Assembly (NCBI GenBank): GCA_964566075.1
Contig: CAZMHJ010000002.1
Coordinates: 1 to 56,732, forward strand
Length of the DNA: 56,732 nt
Direction of reading: 5' to 3'
Origin: CAZMHJ01 sp964566075
Lineage (GTDB): Bacteria; Patescibacteriota; Saccharimonadia; Saccharimonadales; CAIOMD01
The notes below the pieces were generated by a model that made no database searches, was not told the origin of the DNA, and was given only the letters and a program-made list of their open reading frames with translations. The position numbers were made by a program, and so were the translations under genes. Positions within the stretch are counted from its first letter, which is position 1. The number at the start of each line of letters is the position of its first letter. Positions 41,840 through 49,863 of the stretch are shown here, one piece after another.

Positions 41840-43306
41840 ATGCCAAAAATCATGCTCGTCGAAAACGACAACAATCTACGTGAAATCTACGGTGAACGCC
41901 TCATGGCTGAGGGTTACGATATTGTATCTGCCGGTGACGGTGAAGAAGCGCTTGCGCTTGCGGTTAAAGAAAAACCAGACCTTATTGTCAGTGATGTCAT
42001 GATGCCGAAGATTAGTGGTTTTGACATGCTCGATATATTGCGCCAAACCCCAGAAACGAAGAATACCAAAGTTATTATGATGACCGCCCTCAGTCAAACA
42101 GAAGATAAAGACCGGGCTGACAAGCTCGGTGCTGATAAGTATCTCGTTAAGTCTCAAGTTACCCTTGAAGACGTAGCACGTGTTGTGCACGACCTTATTT
42201 ATGGCGAAGATGCCGAGGCCGCTCAAGTAGCAGAAGCCGCAGCAACACCAACTGTTGAACCAGTTGCCGTAGCAACAGAACCAACTGTCGCACCAGTCGT
42301 GGTGGCACCCGAACCCGTAGTTACCGCACCAGCAGAGCCTGTTGTAGCTACCCCCACAGAACCAGCTGTAGCTCCGGTTGTACCAACTGTGGTGGCACCC
42401 GAACCAGTTGTAGCTGCTCCTGTAACCGATGATGGTACCGCAGCGCCGACGGCTGATAATCCTGTCGTACCGACCGATGTTGATGATGACAACGAAGGTA
42501 CACCTATCGTTATGCCGCCAGCACCAGCTTCGCCAGTGGCACCAGAACCCGTAGTTACCGCACCAGCAGAGCCTGCTGTAGCTACCCCTGAACCTGTCAT
42601 TACAAGCCCCGAAGCTACTGAACCCATCGTTGTGGCCGCGAATCCAATGCTTGGCACTGTAGAACCCGCCACATCATCAGCTGAAGCTGAAGCACCTGCT
42701 TCAGAATCTGCTGCAGCACAATCTACACAAGACGAAACCAATGCAATCGCCGAACAAATAAATCAGTTTGTTGCTGAGCAGCCCGCTCAGGAAGCCACTC
42801 ACGAAGCACCACTCGTCGAACCAAGTGCTCAAGATTTAATTCATGCCCAAAACGATATTGAAGACCCAAGTGTCATTAAGCCAGCTGCACCGGTAGACCC
42901 AAGTATTCCAAGTGTTACCGCAGCACCTGCCGACAGCCCAGAGCCCGCTAGTGCTCGCAAAAAAGTGATTTCACCAATTAGCGACCCTAATCAAGGTCCA
43001 AACATTTACGAACTATATGAAAAAGAGATGGCGGATGAAGCGGCAAGCACACCAGTTGTTAACCCCAGTGCAGGCGCTTCAGTAGAAGCCGCAGAGCCCG
43101 ATAATAATCCTATGACCGTAGCATCTACAGAAGTAGCAGCACCGCTTGAGCAAATAGATGTGTCTCAAATTGAGGGAGTAACCGTTGGTGAAGAACAGCC
43201 CCTTGTAGCAGCACCAACCCAACCAGAAGCGCCCGTCGCACCTGAACCTGCCACTACAGAAGAAAAAACAGCCGATCCAAACGACCCTGCAAATTTTGCA
43301 TTGTAG
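41840..43306 (+). CDS. Response regulator with a 360-residue Ala/Pro/Glu tail
   Basis: The product is 488 residues. A standard receiver domain (1-120) has Glu8/Asp10, phospho-acceptor Asp52 (VSDVMMPK), Thr82 and Lys104. No DNA-binding domain follows; residues about 125-488 are a low-complexity tail rich in Ala, Pro, Val, Glu and Thr, with repeated PEPVVTAPAEP units. A conserved-looking island, SARKKVISPISDPNQGPNIYELYEKEM, lies at about 373-400. The tail may tether or scaffold other proteins. Confidence 0.88.
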   Translation: MPKIMLVENDNNLREIYGERLMAEGYDIVSAGDGEEALALAVKEKPDLIVSDVMMPKISGFDMLDILRQTPETKNTKVIMMTALSQTEDKDRADKLGADKYLVKSQVTLEDVARVVHDLIYGEDAEAAQVAEAAATPTVEPVAVATEPTVAPVVVAPEPVVTAPAEPVVATPTEPAVAPVVPTVVAPEPVVAAPVTDDGTAAPTADNPVVPTDVDDDNEGTPIVMPPAPASPVAPEPVVTAPAEPAVATPEPVITSPEATEPIVVAANPMLGTVEPATSSAEAEAPASESAAAQSTQDETNAIAEQINQFVAEQPAQEATHEAPLVEPSAQDLIHAQNDIEDPSVIKPAAPVDPSIPSVTAAPADSPEPASARKKVISPISDPNQGPNIYELYEKEMADEAASTPVVNPSAGASVEAAEPDNNPMTVASTEVAAPLEQIDVSQIEGVTVGEEQPLVAAPTQPEAPVAPEPATTEEKTADPNDPANFAL

Positions 43307-43331
43307 CCAATAACCCCTTATTCTTAGGGTG

Positions 43332-44006
43332 ATGAGAATTAATAAGTACCTCGCCGAACGCCTTGGTATATCGCGCCGCAGGGCTGATGATTTTATAAAC
43401 CTACATGACGTAACGGTTAATGGTATGACAGCGCAGTCAGGTCAAGATGTTACCGATTCTGATACGGTATTAGTTGATGGCAAACCGCTAGCCGAAAAAA
43501 AGCAAATTGTATATGTATTGCTAAACAAGCCTACTGGCTATGTTTGTAGTCGAGACGGTCAGGGTAGTAAGACTATTTATGATTTATTGCCACAAGAATA
43601 CTCCCATCTCAACCCAGTGGGCAGGCTCGATAAAGAGAGTTCTGGTCTTTTATTACTGACAAATGATGGCGCGTTACACCAGCAATTAACACACCCTTCA
43701 TTCCAAAAAGAGAAAGTGTATACGGTGACTCTCGACAAAGCGCTGGCTGAACAAGATAAAAAGCACATAGAAGACGGGGTTGATCTATATGATGGTCCTA
43801 GTGCATTATCGTTAACTCTTTTGCGTCGCGATGGTAAAGTATGGCAAGTACGTATGCATGAAGGGCGAAATCGGCAAATACGACGTACATTCGAAGCGCT
43901 TGGCTACACTATCACCGCATTGCATCGTACCCAATTCGGTGATTACACACTCACGCAACTGCAAGAAAAAGCGTTTATCCAGTTGCCGCCACATAATAGG
44001 GCATAG
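43332..44006 (+). CDS. Pseudouridine synthase, RsuA/RluB family
   Basis: The product is 224 residues. An N-terminal S4 RNA-binding domain (RINKYLAERLGISRRRAD) is followed by the synthase core with LLNKPTGYVCS, the catalytic Asp in GRLDKESSGLLLL (near residue 99), and RMHEGRNRQIRR. Members modify 16S (RsuA) or 23S rRNA (RluB/E/F); which target applies is unclear. The last 32 nt overlap the converging gene. Confidence 0.95.
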   Translation: MRINKYLAERLGISRRRADDFINLHDVTVNGMTAQSGQDVTDSDTVLVDGKPLAEKKQIVYVLLNKPTGYVCSRDGQGSKTIYDLLPQEYSHLNPVGRLDKESSGLLLLTNDGALHQQLTHPSFQKEKVYTVTLDKALAEQDKKHIEDGVDLYDGPSALSLTLLRRDGKVWQVRMHEGRNRQIRRTFEALGYTITALHRTQFGDYTLTQLQEKAFIQLPPHNRA

Positions 44007-44733
44007 GATTAGATAATTTTTTTCCACCTTGAATGCTGTCCCATAACGACTCATTGTAGAGTGTATTGGTTTGCACCTCGGCGATAAATTCGCTTGGTTG
44101 CATTTCTGTTTGATAGTGTGCAAGAGGTAGCTCAGGATTAAAAGGGCGAAGCCCAATAGTATACCCAGATGTTGGTATATACGTCTCGGTCCCCGCAAAC
44201 GTAACTGCATCTTCTAAATCAGGCATATCTGGTAACCGGCCTAAGTCGTCCTGATGCACATAGTATTCGTACTCGAGCCGCACCAAACCCCCATAAAAAC
44301 ACTCTTGTATACGCCGTCTAAGGTCAACTTCTTCAAATAAATCTGGCATCGAATAGTATTTTTGGAGTTTCTGGTAGAGCCCTACAACATCTGCAACCGC
44401 CCAATCAGTAGCTTCAAGCTGGCTTGTAACCTTAATAGCAAACCGAGTGTTACCGTCATTAATGCTATGCCATCGTGAAAGTGTAGGGTTACTCGCTAAA
44501 TCAACTGTTGCAATCCCTTCAGTAAACGCGCGAATTGCACGACCCCACACAATATTGTTATCAACCGCTGCTTCGTTTCTAAACTTTACATCTAGCCAAT
44601 CGTCCAAGGCATCAATTGGAATTTTTTTATCTTCAATTTCTTGCCGAAGACCCATTACATAAGCCGATTTAGCATCTACTGGCTCTGGTGATTCACTAAA
44701 ATTATCTTCAAAAGATTCATTTTCGTGTGCCAT
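43975..44733 (-). CDS. Hypothetical soluble protein, 252 aa
   Basis: The product is 252 residues, acidic, with no signal peptide or span. It is mainly helical in the first 160 residues (LRRRIQECFYGGLVRLEYEYY) and has a mixed C-terminal part. No motif is recognised. It converges on the pseudouridine synthase gene with a 32-nt overlap. Confidence 0.6.
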   Translation of the reverse strand: MAHENESFEDNFSESPEPVDAKSAYVMGLRQEIEDKKIPIDALDDWLDVKFRNEAAVDNNIVWGRAIRAFTEGIATVDLASNPTLSRWHSINDGNTRFAIKVTSQLEATDWAVADVVGLYQKLQKYYSMPDLFEEVDLRRRIQECFYGGLVRLEYEYYVHQDDLGRLPDMPDLEDAVTFAGTETYIPTSGYTIGLRPFNPELPLAHYQTEMQPSEFIAEVQTNTLYNESLWDSIQGGKKLSNPMPYYVAATG

Positions 44734-44787
44734 TTTTATTTTCTCCGTCTATATATCAGGTATACGCTCATGTTTTAAAAATTGCAA

Positions 44788-44841
44788 CAAAAAAATGAGC
44801 CGGGGCGGGCGCGTCTGATACGACACGCCGCGCCACCGGCT
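44788..44841 (-). terminator. Strong GC-rich terminator of the micro-gene operon
   Basis: AGCCGGGGCGGGCGCGTC (44798-44815) pairs imperfectly with 44822-44841 around a TGATAC loop; on the minus strand it is followed by seven U. Confidence 0.85.
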
Positions 44842-44851
44842 GTGGTGTGGC

Positions 44852-44953
44852 CTACTCCTCGACCTCTTGCCAGAGGCGACCTCGCTTGACCCACCAAACG
44901 ACCCTCTTCTTGGGCTCCGCGAACCCGATGTCTTCTTCGACCTGTGGGATCAT
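44852..44953 (-). CDS. 33-residue GC-rich micro-protein
   Basis: The ATG is preceded by a textbook GAGGAGG site at six bases. The product MIPQVEEDIGFAEPKK, then RVVWWVKRGRLWQEVEE, is charged and Trp-rich. It is the second gene of a two-gene unit (promoter 45160-45187, terminator 44788-44841). Codon third positions are mostly G/C, unlike the neighbours. Function is unknown. Confidence 0.6.
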   Translation of the reverse strand: MIPQVEEDIGFAEPKKRVVWWVKRGRLWQEVEE

Positions 44954-44972
44954 TGACTACCTCCTCGTGTTT

Positions 44973-45137
44973 TCAGCTATACAGCTGTGTCTCGAACGAT
45001 TCGTCGTTCCATGAGCTTGCGAACGATACCCAGATGTCGAGCAGCGAATCGCGCTTGATGTATGCGACAGCCGCAAAAGCCGCTACCGCTCCGCTGAGCA
45101 GGGCTACCTTCAATGCACACCCCCACAGATAAGTCAC
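44973..45137 (-). CDS. 54-residue GC-rich small membrane protein
   Basis: GTG start. The product has a span at about 8-25 (ALKVALLSGAVAAFAAVAY) and an acidic C-terminus (SSWNDESFETQLYS). C/G-ending codons (GCC, CTG, ATC, GAC) set it apart from surrounding genes. It lies behind a near-consensus promoter on the minus strand and 19 nt before the 33-residue gene. No family is recognised. Confidence 0.55.
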   Translation of the reverse strand: MTYLWGCALKVALLSGAVAAFAAVAYIKRDSLLDIWVSFASSWNDESFETQLYS

Positions 45138-45159
45138 TGTTTTTATACAGAGATAAAAA

Positions 45160-45187
45160 ATTATATACTAGTCATGTCGATTGTCAA
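45160..45187 (-). promoter_or_regulatory. Promoter of the micro-gene operon
   Basis: On the minus strand, TTGACA (45182-45187) and TATAAT (45160-45165), both consensus, with a 16-nt spacer. It diverges from the der promoter (TATACT at 45219-45224). Confidence 0.85.
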
Positions 45188-45233
45188 TATTTTGCTGGCT
45201 TTTTACCTCTGTTAATGGTATACTTTCAGGCGA

Positions 45234-46583
45234 ATGAGTAAAAAAGTTCCTATTGTCGCCATCGTAGGCCGCGCGAATGTAGGTAAGAGTAGTTTGTTTA
45301 ACGCCATTATCGGTCACCGAGAGGCGATTGTTGCCAACGAGCCTGGCACCACCCGCGACAGCATTATGGCGCGGGCAAATTATGGTGCGCATGATTTTTG
45401 GCTGATTGATACCGCCGGTATGAAAGACGCCGAAGACGAGTTTGAATTTACCATCCAAGAGCAGATTATTCAGGCAGCTGACAGCGCCGATGTAATCATG
45501 GTTGTGGTAGAAGCAAACGTTATGATTACAGAAGAAGATCGTCGTGTGGCAAAACTCGCTCTTAAAAGCCGCAAACCAGTCATTTTGGTGGTAAATAAGG
45601 TAGATAAAAATGTTCGTGTCCGTCTAGAAGATTATCTAAAGCTTGGTATCAAGCCCGTGATGGCTACCAGTACAACGCAGCGAACCGGTATTGACGAACT
45701 ACTAGAAGAACTCGTAAGCGACTTGCCAAAAGCAACGATTACCGCCGATGATGACCGTATAAAAATTGCCATTTTAGGTCGACCAAATGTTGGTAAAAGC
45801 CAATTATTTAACACCTTGGCAAAAAAACAGCAGGCAATTGTAGCCGACCGGGCAGGTACAACCCGTGACGTCAACCGCACCATTATTAAATACATGGGTC
45901 GCGAGATTGAGCTACTTGATACCGCTGGTATTCGCCGCAACGGCAAGATTGAAGTTGGCGTAGAAAAATTTAGTGTCATCCGAAGTCTAGCCGCAGTTGA
46001 GCAAGCGGATGTCTGTTTTCTGTTGATTGACGTCAACGAAATGAGTGTGCAGCTTGACCAAAAAATTGCTGGTCTTATCAAAGAAGCGGGCAAGGGACTC
46101 GTTATCGTTGTGAGCAAGTGGGACAGCGTAATTGACAAAGATGCTTACACGCGTGATGCCTTAGCACCAAAAATTAAATACGATTTTGACTTTGTGCCAT
46201 GGGCGCCACTCGTATTTACAAGTAGCATCACCGGGCAGAACGTATCAAAATTATTTGAAATTGCACTCGAAATTGTCAACAACCGTACGCAAAAAATCAC
46301 TACTGGAGAACTCAACCGTTGGCTCCGTGCTTGCGTTGATGCACATCCACCTGCAGGGCTTAAAAACAGTTTTCCGCGCCTCAACTACATTACGCAAACA
46401 GACGATGCCACACCAACTTTTAAGGCATTTGGGAGCCACACAAAGTTACTACACTGGAGTTATAAGCGCTATCTAGAACGACGCCTACGTGAAAAATATG
46501 GATACGAAGGCACTCCTGTTCGTTTTATCTTTAGCGAAAAGCACGAACACCAGCCAAACGCACCAAAACCTCGCGGTCGCTAA
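45234..46583 (+). CDS. der: Ribosome biogenesis GTPase Der (EngA)
   Basis: The product is 449 residues. Two GTPase domains lie in tandem: the first with GRANVGKSS (about 12-20), DTAGM and NKVDK, the second with GRPNVGKSQ (about 183-191), DTAGI and SKWD, then the KH-like C-terminal domain. This architecture is unique to Der, which is needed for 50S subunit assembly. TATACT (45219-45224) lies nine bases before the ATG and no Shine-Dalgarno site is present, so it is probably leaderless. Confidence 0.97.
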   Translation: MSKKVPIVAIVGRANVGKSSLFNAIIGHREAIVANEPGTTRDSIMARANYGAHDFWLIDTAGMKDAEDEFEFTIQEQIIQAADSADVIMVVVEANVMITEEDRRVAKLALKSRKPVILVVNKVDKNVRVRLEDYLKLGIKPVMATSTTQRTGIDELLEELVSDLPKATITADDDRIKIAILGRPNVGKSQLFNTLAKKQQAIVADRAGTTRDVNRTIIKYMGREIELLDTAGIRRNGKIEVGVEKFSVIRSLAAVEQADVCFLLIDVNEMSVQLDQKIAGLIKEAGKGLVIVVSKWDSVIDKDAYTRDALAPKIKYDFDFVPWAPLVFTSSITGQNVSKLFEIALEIVNNRTQKITTGELNRWLRACVDAHPPAGLKNSFPRLNYITQTDDATPTFKAFGSHTKLLHWSYKRYLERRLREKYGYEGTPVRFIFSEKHEHQPNAPKPRGR

Positions 46584-47197
46584 ACCTCTTCACCTGTGCC
46601 AAACACACGTGGCCTTAAAGCAATAATTCGGGTGAATATAGCAAAAATGTAGAGTGTAACTGCCATTGCAACTACACTTACGAACAGCCACAGCCACGAG
46701 CTGATTTCACCAAGAGAGGCAGCGTTAACAAAAAACAGGTTGGCTAGTGCTTTATTGAGCGAACCGATGAACAGTGCCGCCCACAGCAAAAAGCCAATAA
46801 CGCCCGCAATTCTGAGCGCCAATCGTGCAATATATGCCCTAAATTCGCTAGCTCGACTCTTTTTACTACGTGTATCGTGCAACAGAGTCAGCTCTTCGTC
46901 GGTGCTACGTACTTGCACCACAATATACTCAAAAATAGCAAAGACTACACAACCAATAAGCATCCACACCAAAAAGTCGATAAATCGTGGATCAATTCTG
47001 GTTTCGATGTTATTTAAATACCAGTTACCAATTTGAGTAGCAAAATCTCCGGTATCAGATAACGTATTGGCGTCTTTACCACCAAGTAAAAGCCAAAATT
47101 TTTGGATATTTTCGATAATTAGTAGTGCCAACGAGACGCTTAAAAATACGATTACTTCAGCTTTTTCTGGTGCAACTAATTTTAAAAATGGTTTCAT
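46580..47197 (-). CDS. Four-span membrane protein, 205 aa
   Basis: The product is 205 residues with four hydrophobic spans (about 15-35, 70-92, 125-150 and 165-190) and a charged inner loop (RSTDEELTLLHDTRSKKSRAS). No motif is recognised. It converges on der with a 4-nt overlap. Confidence 0.65.
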   Translation of the reverse strand: MKPFLKLVAPEKAEVIVFLSVSLALLIIENIQKFWLLLGGKDANTLSDTGDFATQIGNWYLNNIETRIDPRFIDFLVWMLIGCVVFAIFEYIVVQVRSTDEELTLLHDTRSKKSRASEFRAYIARLALRIAGVIGFLLWAALFIGSLNKALANLFFVNAASLGEISSWLWLFVSVVAMAVTLYIFAIFTRIIALRPRVFGTGEEV

Positions 47198-47324
47198 GTT
47201 TGCTTTTTTAGCTTATGGTTTCATACTACAGTACCATCAGTTATCTGGCAAACACTGGTACAATAGATGAACATTTAAACACCGTACCTCTGTTTTATAG
47301 TCAAAATACAAATACAAATTGCGA

Positions 47325-47398
47325 AAACGGTTACAGTTTTTAAGGAGTAGCTTAGCTACGCCGAAAAAAGGCTGACCGTTTGCAGCTTTGTCTTTTTA
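47325..47398. other. Intergenic hairpin region upstream of pth
   Basis: AAACGG plus CAG (about 47326-47337) can pair with CTGACCGTTT (47372-47381), enclosing the hairpins GTAGC-TTA-GCTAC and GCC-GAAAAAA-GGC; a T-rich run follows. It could be a small RNA or a regulatory leader. No ORF is present. Confidence 0.35.
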
Positions 47399-47437
47399 TT
47401 TTGGCAAAACAAGATGGTGCGATGTTAAAATGCCCTA

Positions 47438-48094
47438 ATGGGACTTTTTCAGAAACAACCATACCAGTTAAAGCAAAATCTGCCATATACCATTTCGATG
47501 GCCACTACGGCTGTACTTATCGTTGGCCTTGGCAACCCAGGTGATGAGTACAATGGTACGAGGCACAATGTGGGCTTTATGGCGCTCGATTGGTTTGCCA
47601 AAAAGAACGATTTTAGCGACTGGCACGAAGATAAGAAATTCAAAGGGTCTATTTGTGAAAAAACGCTTGGTTCGGTCCGTGTCATTTTGCTAAAGCCTTC
47701 GACTTTCATGAATTTAAGCGGTGAATCAGTCCAGGCAGTTGCTAGTTTTTATAAAATATCCCCCGAACGCATTGTGGTCCTACACGACGAACTCAGTATT
47801 ACATTTGGCCAAATTCGCAATCGAGTCGGTGGGCAGGCTGCGGGGCATAATGGCATCAAATCAGTGATTCAGCATGTGGGTGAAAACTTTGGCAGAGTTC
47901 GTATTGGTGTAAAAGATGAGTTTTCAAAGATTACTGATACCAGTAAGTTTGTACTCGCTAAATTTAGCAAGGTAGAGCAGAGTTACTTAGATGACATTTT
48001 TGTAGAGGTAAACGGCATTTTGACCGAATACACCTATGGTGGTGAGCTACCAAACGATACCCGCAGTATCGTTTTTGATTACGGCGACGACTAA
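47438..48094 (+). CDS. pth: Peptidyl-tRNA hydrolase
   Basis: The product is 218 residues. IVGLGNPG, TRHNVGF with catalytic His43, FMNLSGES, VLHDELS with Asp117 and GGQAAGHNGIKS are all family motifs. The enzyme frees tRNA from peptidyl-tRNA that drops off ribosomes. A TAAAAT hexamer (47426-47431) ends six bases before ATG 47438, so I prefer this start, although it adds 20 residues before the usual Pth N-terminus (an in-frame ATG lies at 47498). Confidence 0.96.
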   Translation: MGLFQKQPYQLKQNLPYTISMATTAVLIVGLGNPGDEYNGTRHNVGFMALDWFAKKNDFSDWHEDKKFKGSICEKTLGSVRVILLKPSTFMNLSGESVQAVASFYKISPERIVVLHDELSITFGQIRNRVGGQAAGHNGIKSVIQHVGENFGRVRIGVKDEFSKITDTSKFVLAKFSKVEQSYLDDIFVEVNGILTEYTYGGELPNDTRSIVFDYGDD

Positions 48095-48095
48095 T

Positions 48096-49760
48096 ATGCT
48101 ACTGAACATCGATATCACTGACAAACACTTTGGCGACAAAGTACTCTACAGCGACCTACAGTTCTCGCTTGATAAAGGCGAAAAGGTAGGTTTAATTGGC
48201 CGTAATGGCGTAGGCAAGAGTACCTTGTTTGCCATGCTGGCTGGCGACGACACCGATTTTGACGGTACAATCCAGACTGCTCGCAATACCATTATTGTGA
48301 GTACCCGCCAAGAACACCTTGGACTCGAGGATACAGCAGCAGTTGACTACATACTGAGCGAGTTACCACATTACAGCAACTTAAAGCATATTATTGATAC
48401 ATACCCAGAAACCATGGCTACCAGCCAGACCAAAATGAACAAATACAGTGATGCGCTTGAGCAGTTTGGTGCACTCGGTTACTACACGATTGAGGATTCG
48501 GTACTGCAGCAGCTGGCAACATACCAAATAGACGAGGCAAAGGCTCGCGGACCGCTCAAAAACTTGAGTGGTGGCCAAAAGCGCTTTGTCGAACTCGTTA
48601 AAATCGCCCACGCCAATGCTGACGTTGCATTAATAGATGAGCCGACAAACCATATGGACTATGTCGCTAAAGAAGCGTTTGTAAAGTGGCTCCGCGAAGT
48701 CAGTAATTTAGCAGTACTGGTTATTACACACGACCGTGACGTACTGCGTGAAGTTGATAGAATTATCGAAATTAAAGATAGCATTGCGCTCAGTTATAAA
48801 GGTAATTACAATGCGTACCTAAAGCAAAATAGCACGTCAACCGTCGGTGCTATCCAAGATTACGAAGTCGCCCAAGCAACCATTGCCAATCTAAAAAAAC
48901 AGATAGAATACGCCAAGGCCCGTGCGCCGGGTTATAAAGGTAAAGCCGCCAAAAATCCATGGATTGTTATGCGCAATCGGCTCGAAAAGGAGCTTGCCCG
49001 AGTCGAAGCAACTGCTCAAAAACCAAGTTTTTGGATAGACCGCGAATCATTAGAACAGCTGCATGACAAAGCGGCCACTAGTTACCAAAAATATAAGGCC
49101 AAAAATATTCGTATTGGTAGTACTAATACTCAAAATGCCGGCGCCCAGCTACCGATCGTCGATGTCCGCGATATATCACTTGGCTACGATAGACCGTTGT
49201 TCGAGCATGTCAGTTTTCGACTGCCAGAAGGTGGCCGAGTGCGTTTGCACGGCCGCAATGGAGCTGGTAAAACAACACTCATTAAAACTATCGTCGCCAC
49301 GGCCAATGGGCAAAGAAGTGATGCTACCTACTATGATGGCTTTATCGATATCCGGCCAAAATTAACAATTGGCATGTACGAGCAAGAAATTGCCGCCAAA
49401 TATCTAGACTTACCGCTCGAAATGGCGCTTGAGCGTCTGTATTTAGACCAAGATTTGTCTATCAGTAATCAGCGCATTCGTCAGTTAATGGCAGATTACT
49501 TATTTGACCCAATAACAGATGCTAAATTGCCACTAAGCACACTTAGTGGTGGCCAAAAAGCACGTTTTCAATTGATTGCAATGCTCAGCAATAATCCGCA
49601 ACTACTCATACTAGACGAACCAACCAATCACTTGGACCTGCCAAGTATTGAAGAGCTCGAAACGGCGCTCCATAAATATCAAGGGGCAATCATCTTTGTG
49701 AGCCACGATGGCTATTTTGTAAATGGCTTCGAGCACGAAACCATTGCCATCGGTGGATAA
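48096..49760 (+). CDS. ABC-F family ATPase
   Basis: The product is 554 residues with two ABC domains and no membrane part. The first has GRNGVGKST, LSGGQKR and DEPTNHMD; the second has GRNGAGKTT, LSGGQKAR and DEPTNHLD, joined by a charged helical linker (about 240-330) with AKARAPGYKGKAA. ABC-F proteins act on ribosomes (translation factors such as EttA, or antibiotic resistance). The subtype cannot be fixed. It starts 1 nt after the pth stop, so the two are co-transcribed. Confidence 0.94.
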   Translation: MLLNIDITDKHFGDKVLYSDLQFSLDKGEKVGLIGRNGVGKSTLFAMLAGDDTDFDGTIQTARNTIIVSTRQEHLGLEDTAAVDYILSELPHYSNLKHIIDTYPETMATSQTKMNKYSDALEQFGALGYYTIEDSVLQQLATYQIDEAKARGPLKNLSGGQKRFVELVKIAHANADVALIDEPTNHMDYVAKEAFVKWLREVSNLAVLVITHDRDVLREVDRIIEIKDSIALSYKGNYNAYLKQNSTSTVGAIQDYEVAQATIANLKKQIEYAKARAPGYKGKAAKNPWIVMRNRLEKELARVEATAQKPSFWIDRESLEQLHDKAATSYQKYKAKNIRIGSTNTQNAGAQLPIVDVRDISLGYDRPLFEHVSFRLPEGGRVRLHGRNGAGKTTLIKTIVATANGQRSDATYYDGFIDIRPKLTIGMYEQEIAAKYLDLPLEMALERLYLDQDLSISNQRIRQLMADYLFDPITDAKLPLSTLSGGQKARFQLIAMLSNNPQLLILDEPTNHLDLPSIEELETALHKYQGAIIFVSHDGYFVNGFEHETIAIGG

Positions 49761-49819
49761 GTAAACTGAGAAATCGTTGACAATATTACAAAATACTCGT
49801 TAAATAAAGCTAACGCTAA

Positions 49820-49863
49820 AAAATAAAAAGGATAAAAAATGAAGCTGTCTCTTAAAAAGATGT
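49820..49863 (+). repeat. 44-nt direct repeat, copy 1 (leader and gene start)
   Basis: It covers the Shine-Dalgarno region (AAAAGGATAAAAAATG) and the first codons (MKLSLKKM) of the gene at 49839, and is identical to 51381-51424. Confidence 0.9.

Noticed and set aside
42286..42595. Near-identical DNA repeats in the regulator tail as a mobile or minisatellite element
   Set aside because: They are in frame and explained by the PEPVVTAPAEP protein repeats.
42223..42741. 172-aa minus-strand ORF opposite the regulator tail
   Set aside because: Gly/Ser/Thr-rich mirror of the Ala/Pro repeat; no promoter or ribosome binding site.
44944..45132. Plus-strand 62-aa ORF in the GC-rich patch
   Set aside because: It runs opposite to a consensus promoter and two minus-strand micro-genes with good start sites, and has no ribosome binding site of its own.
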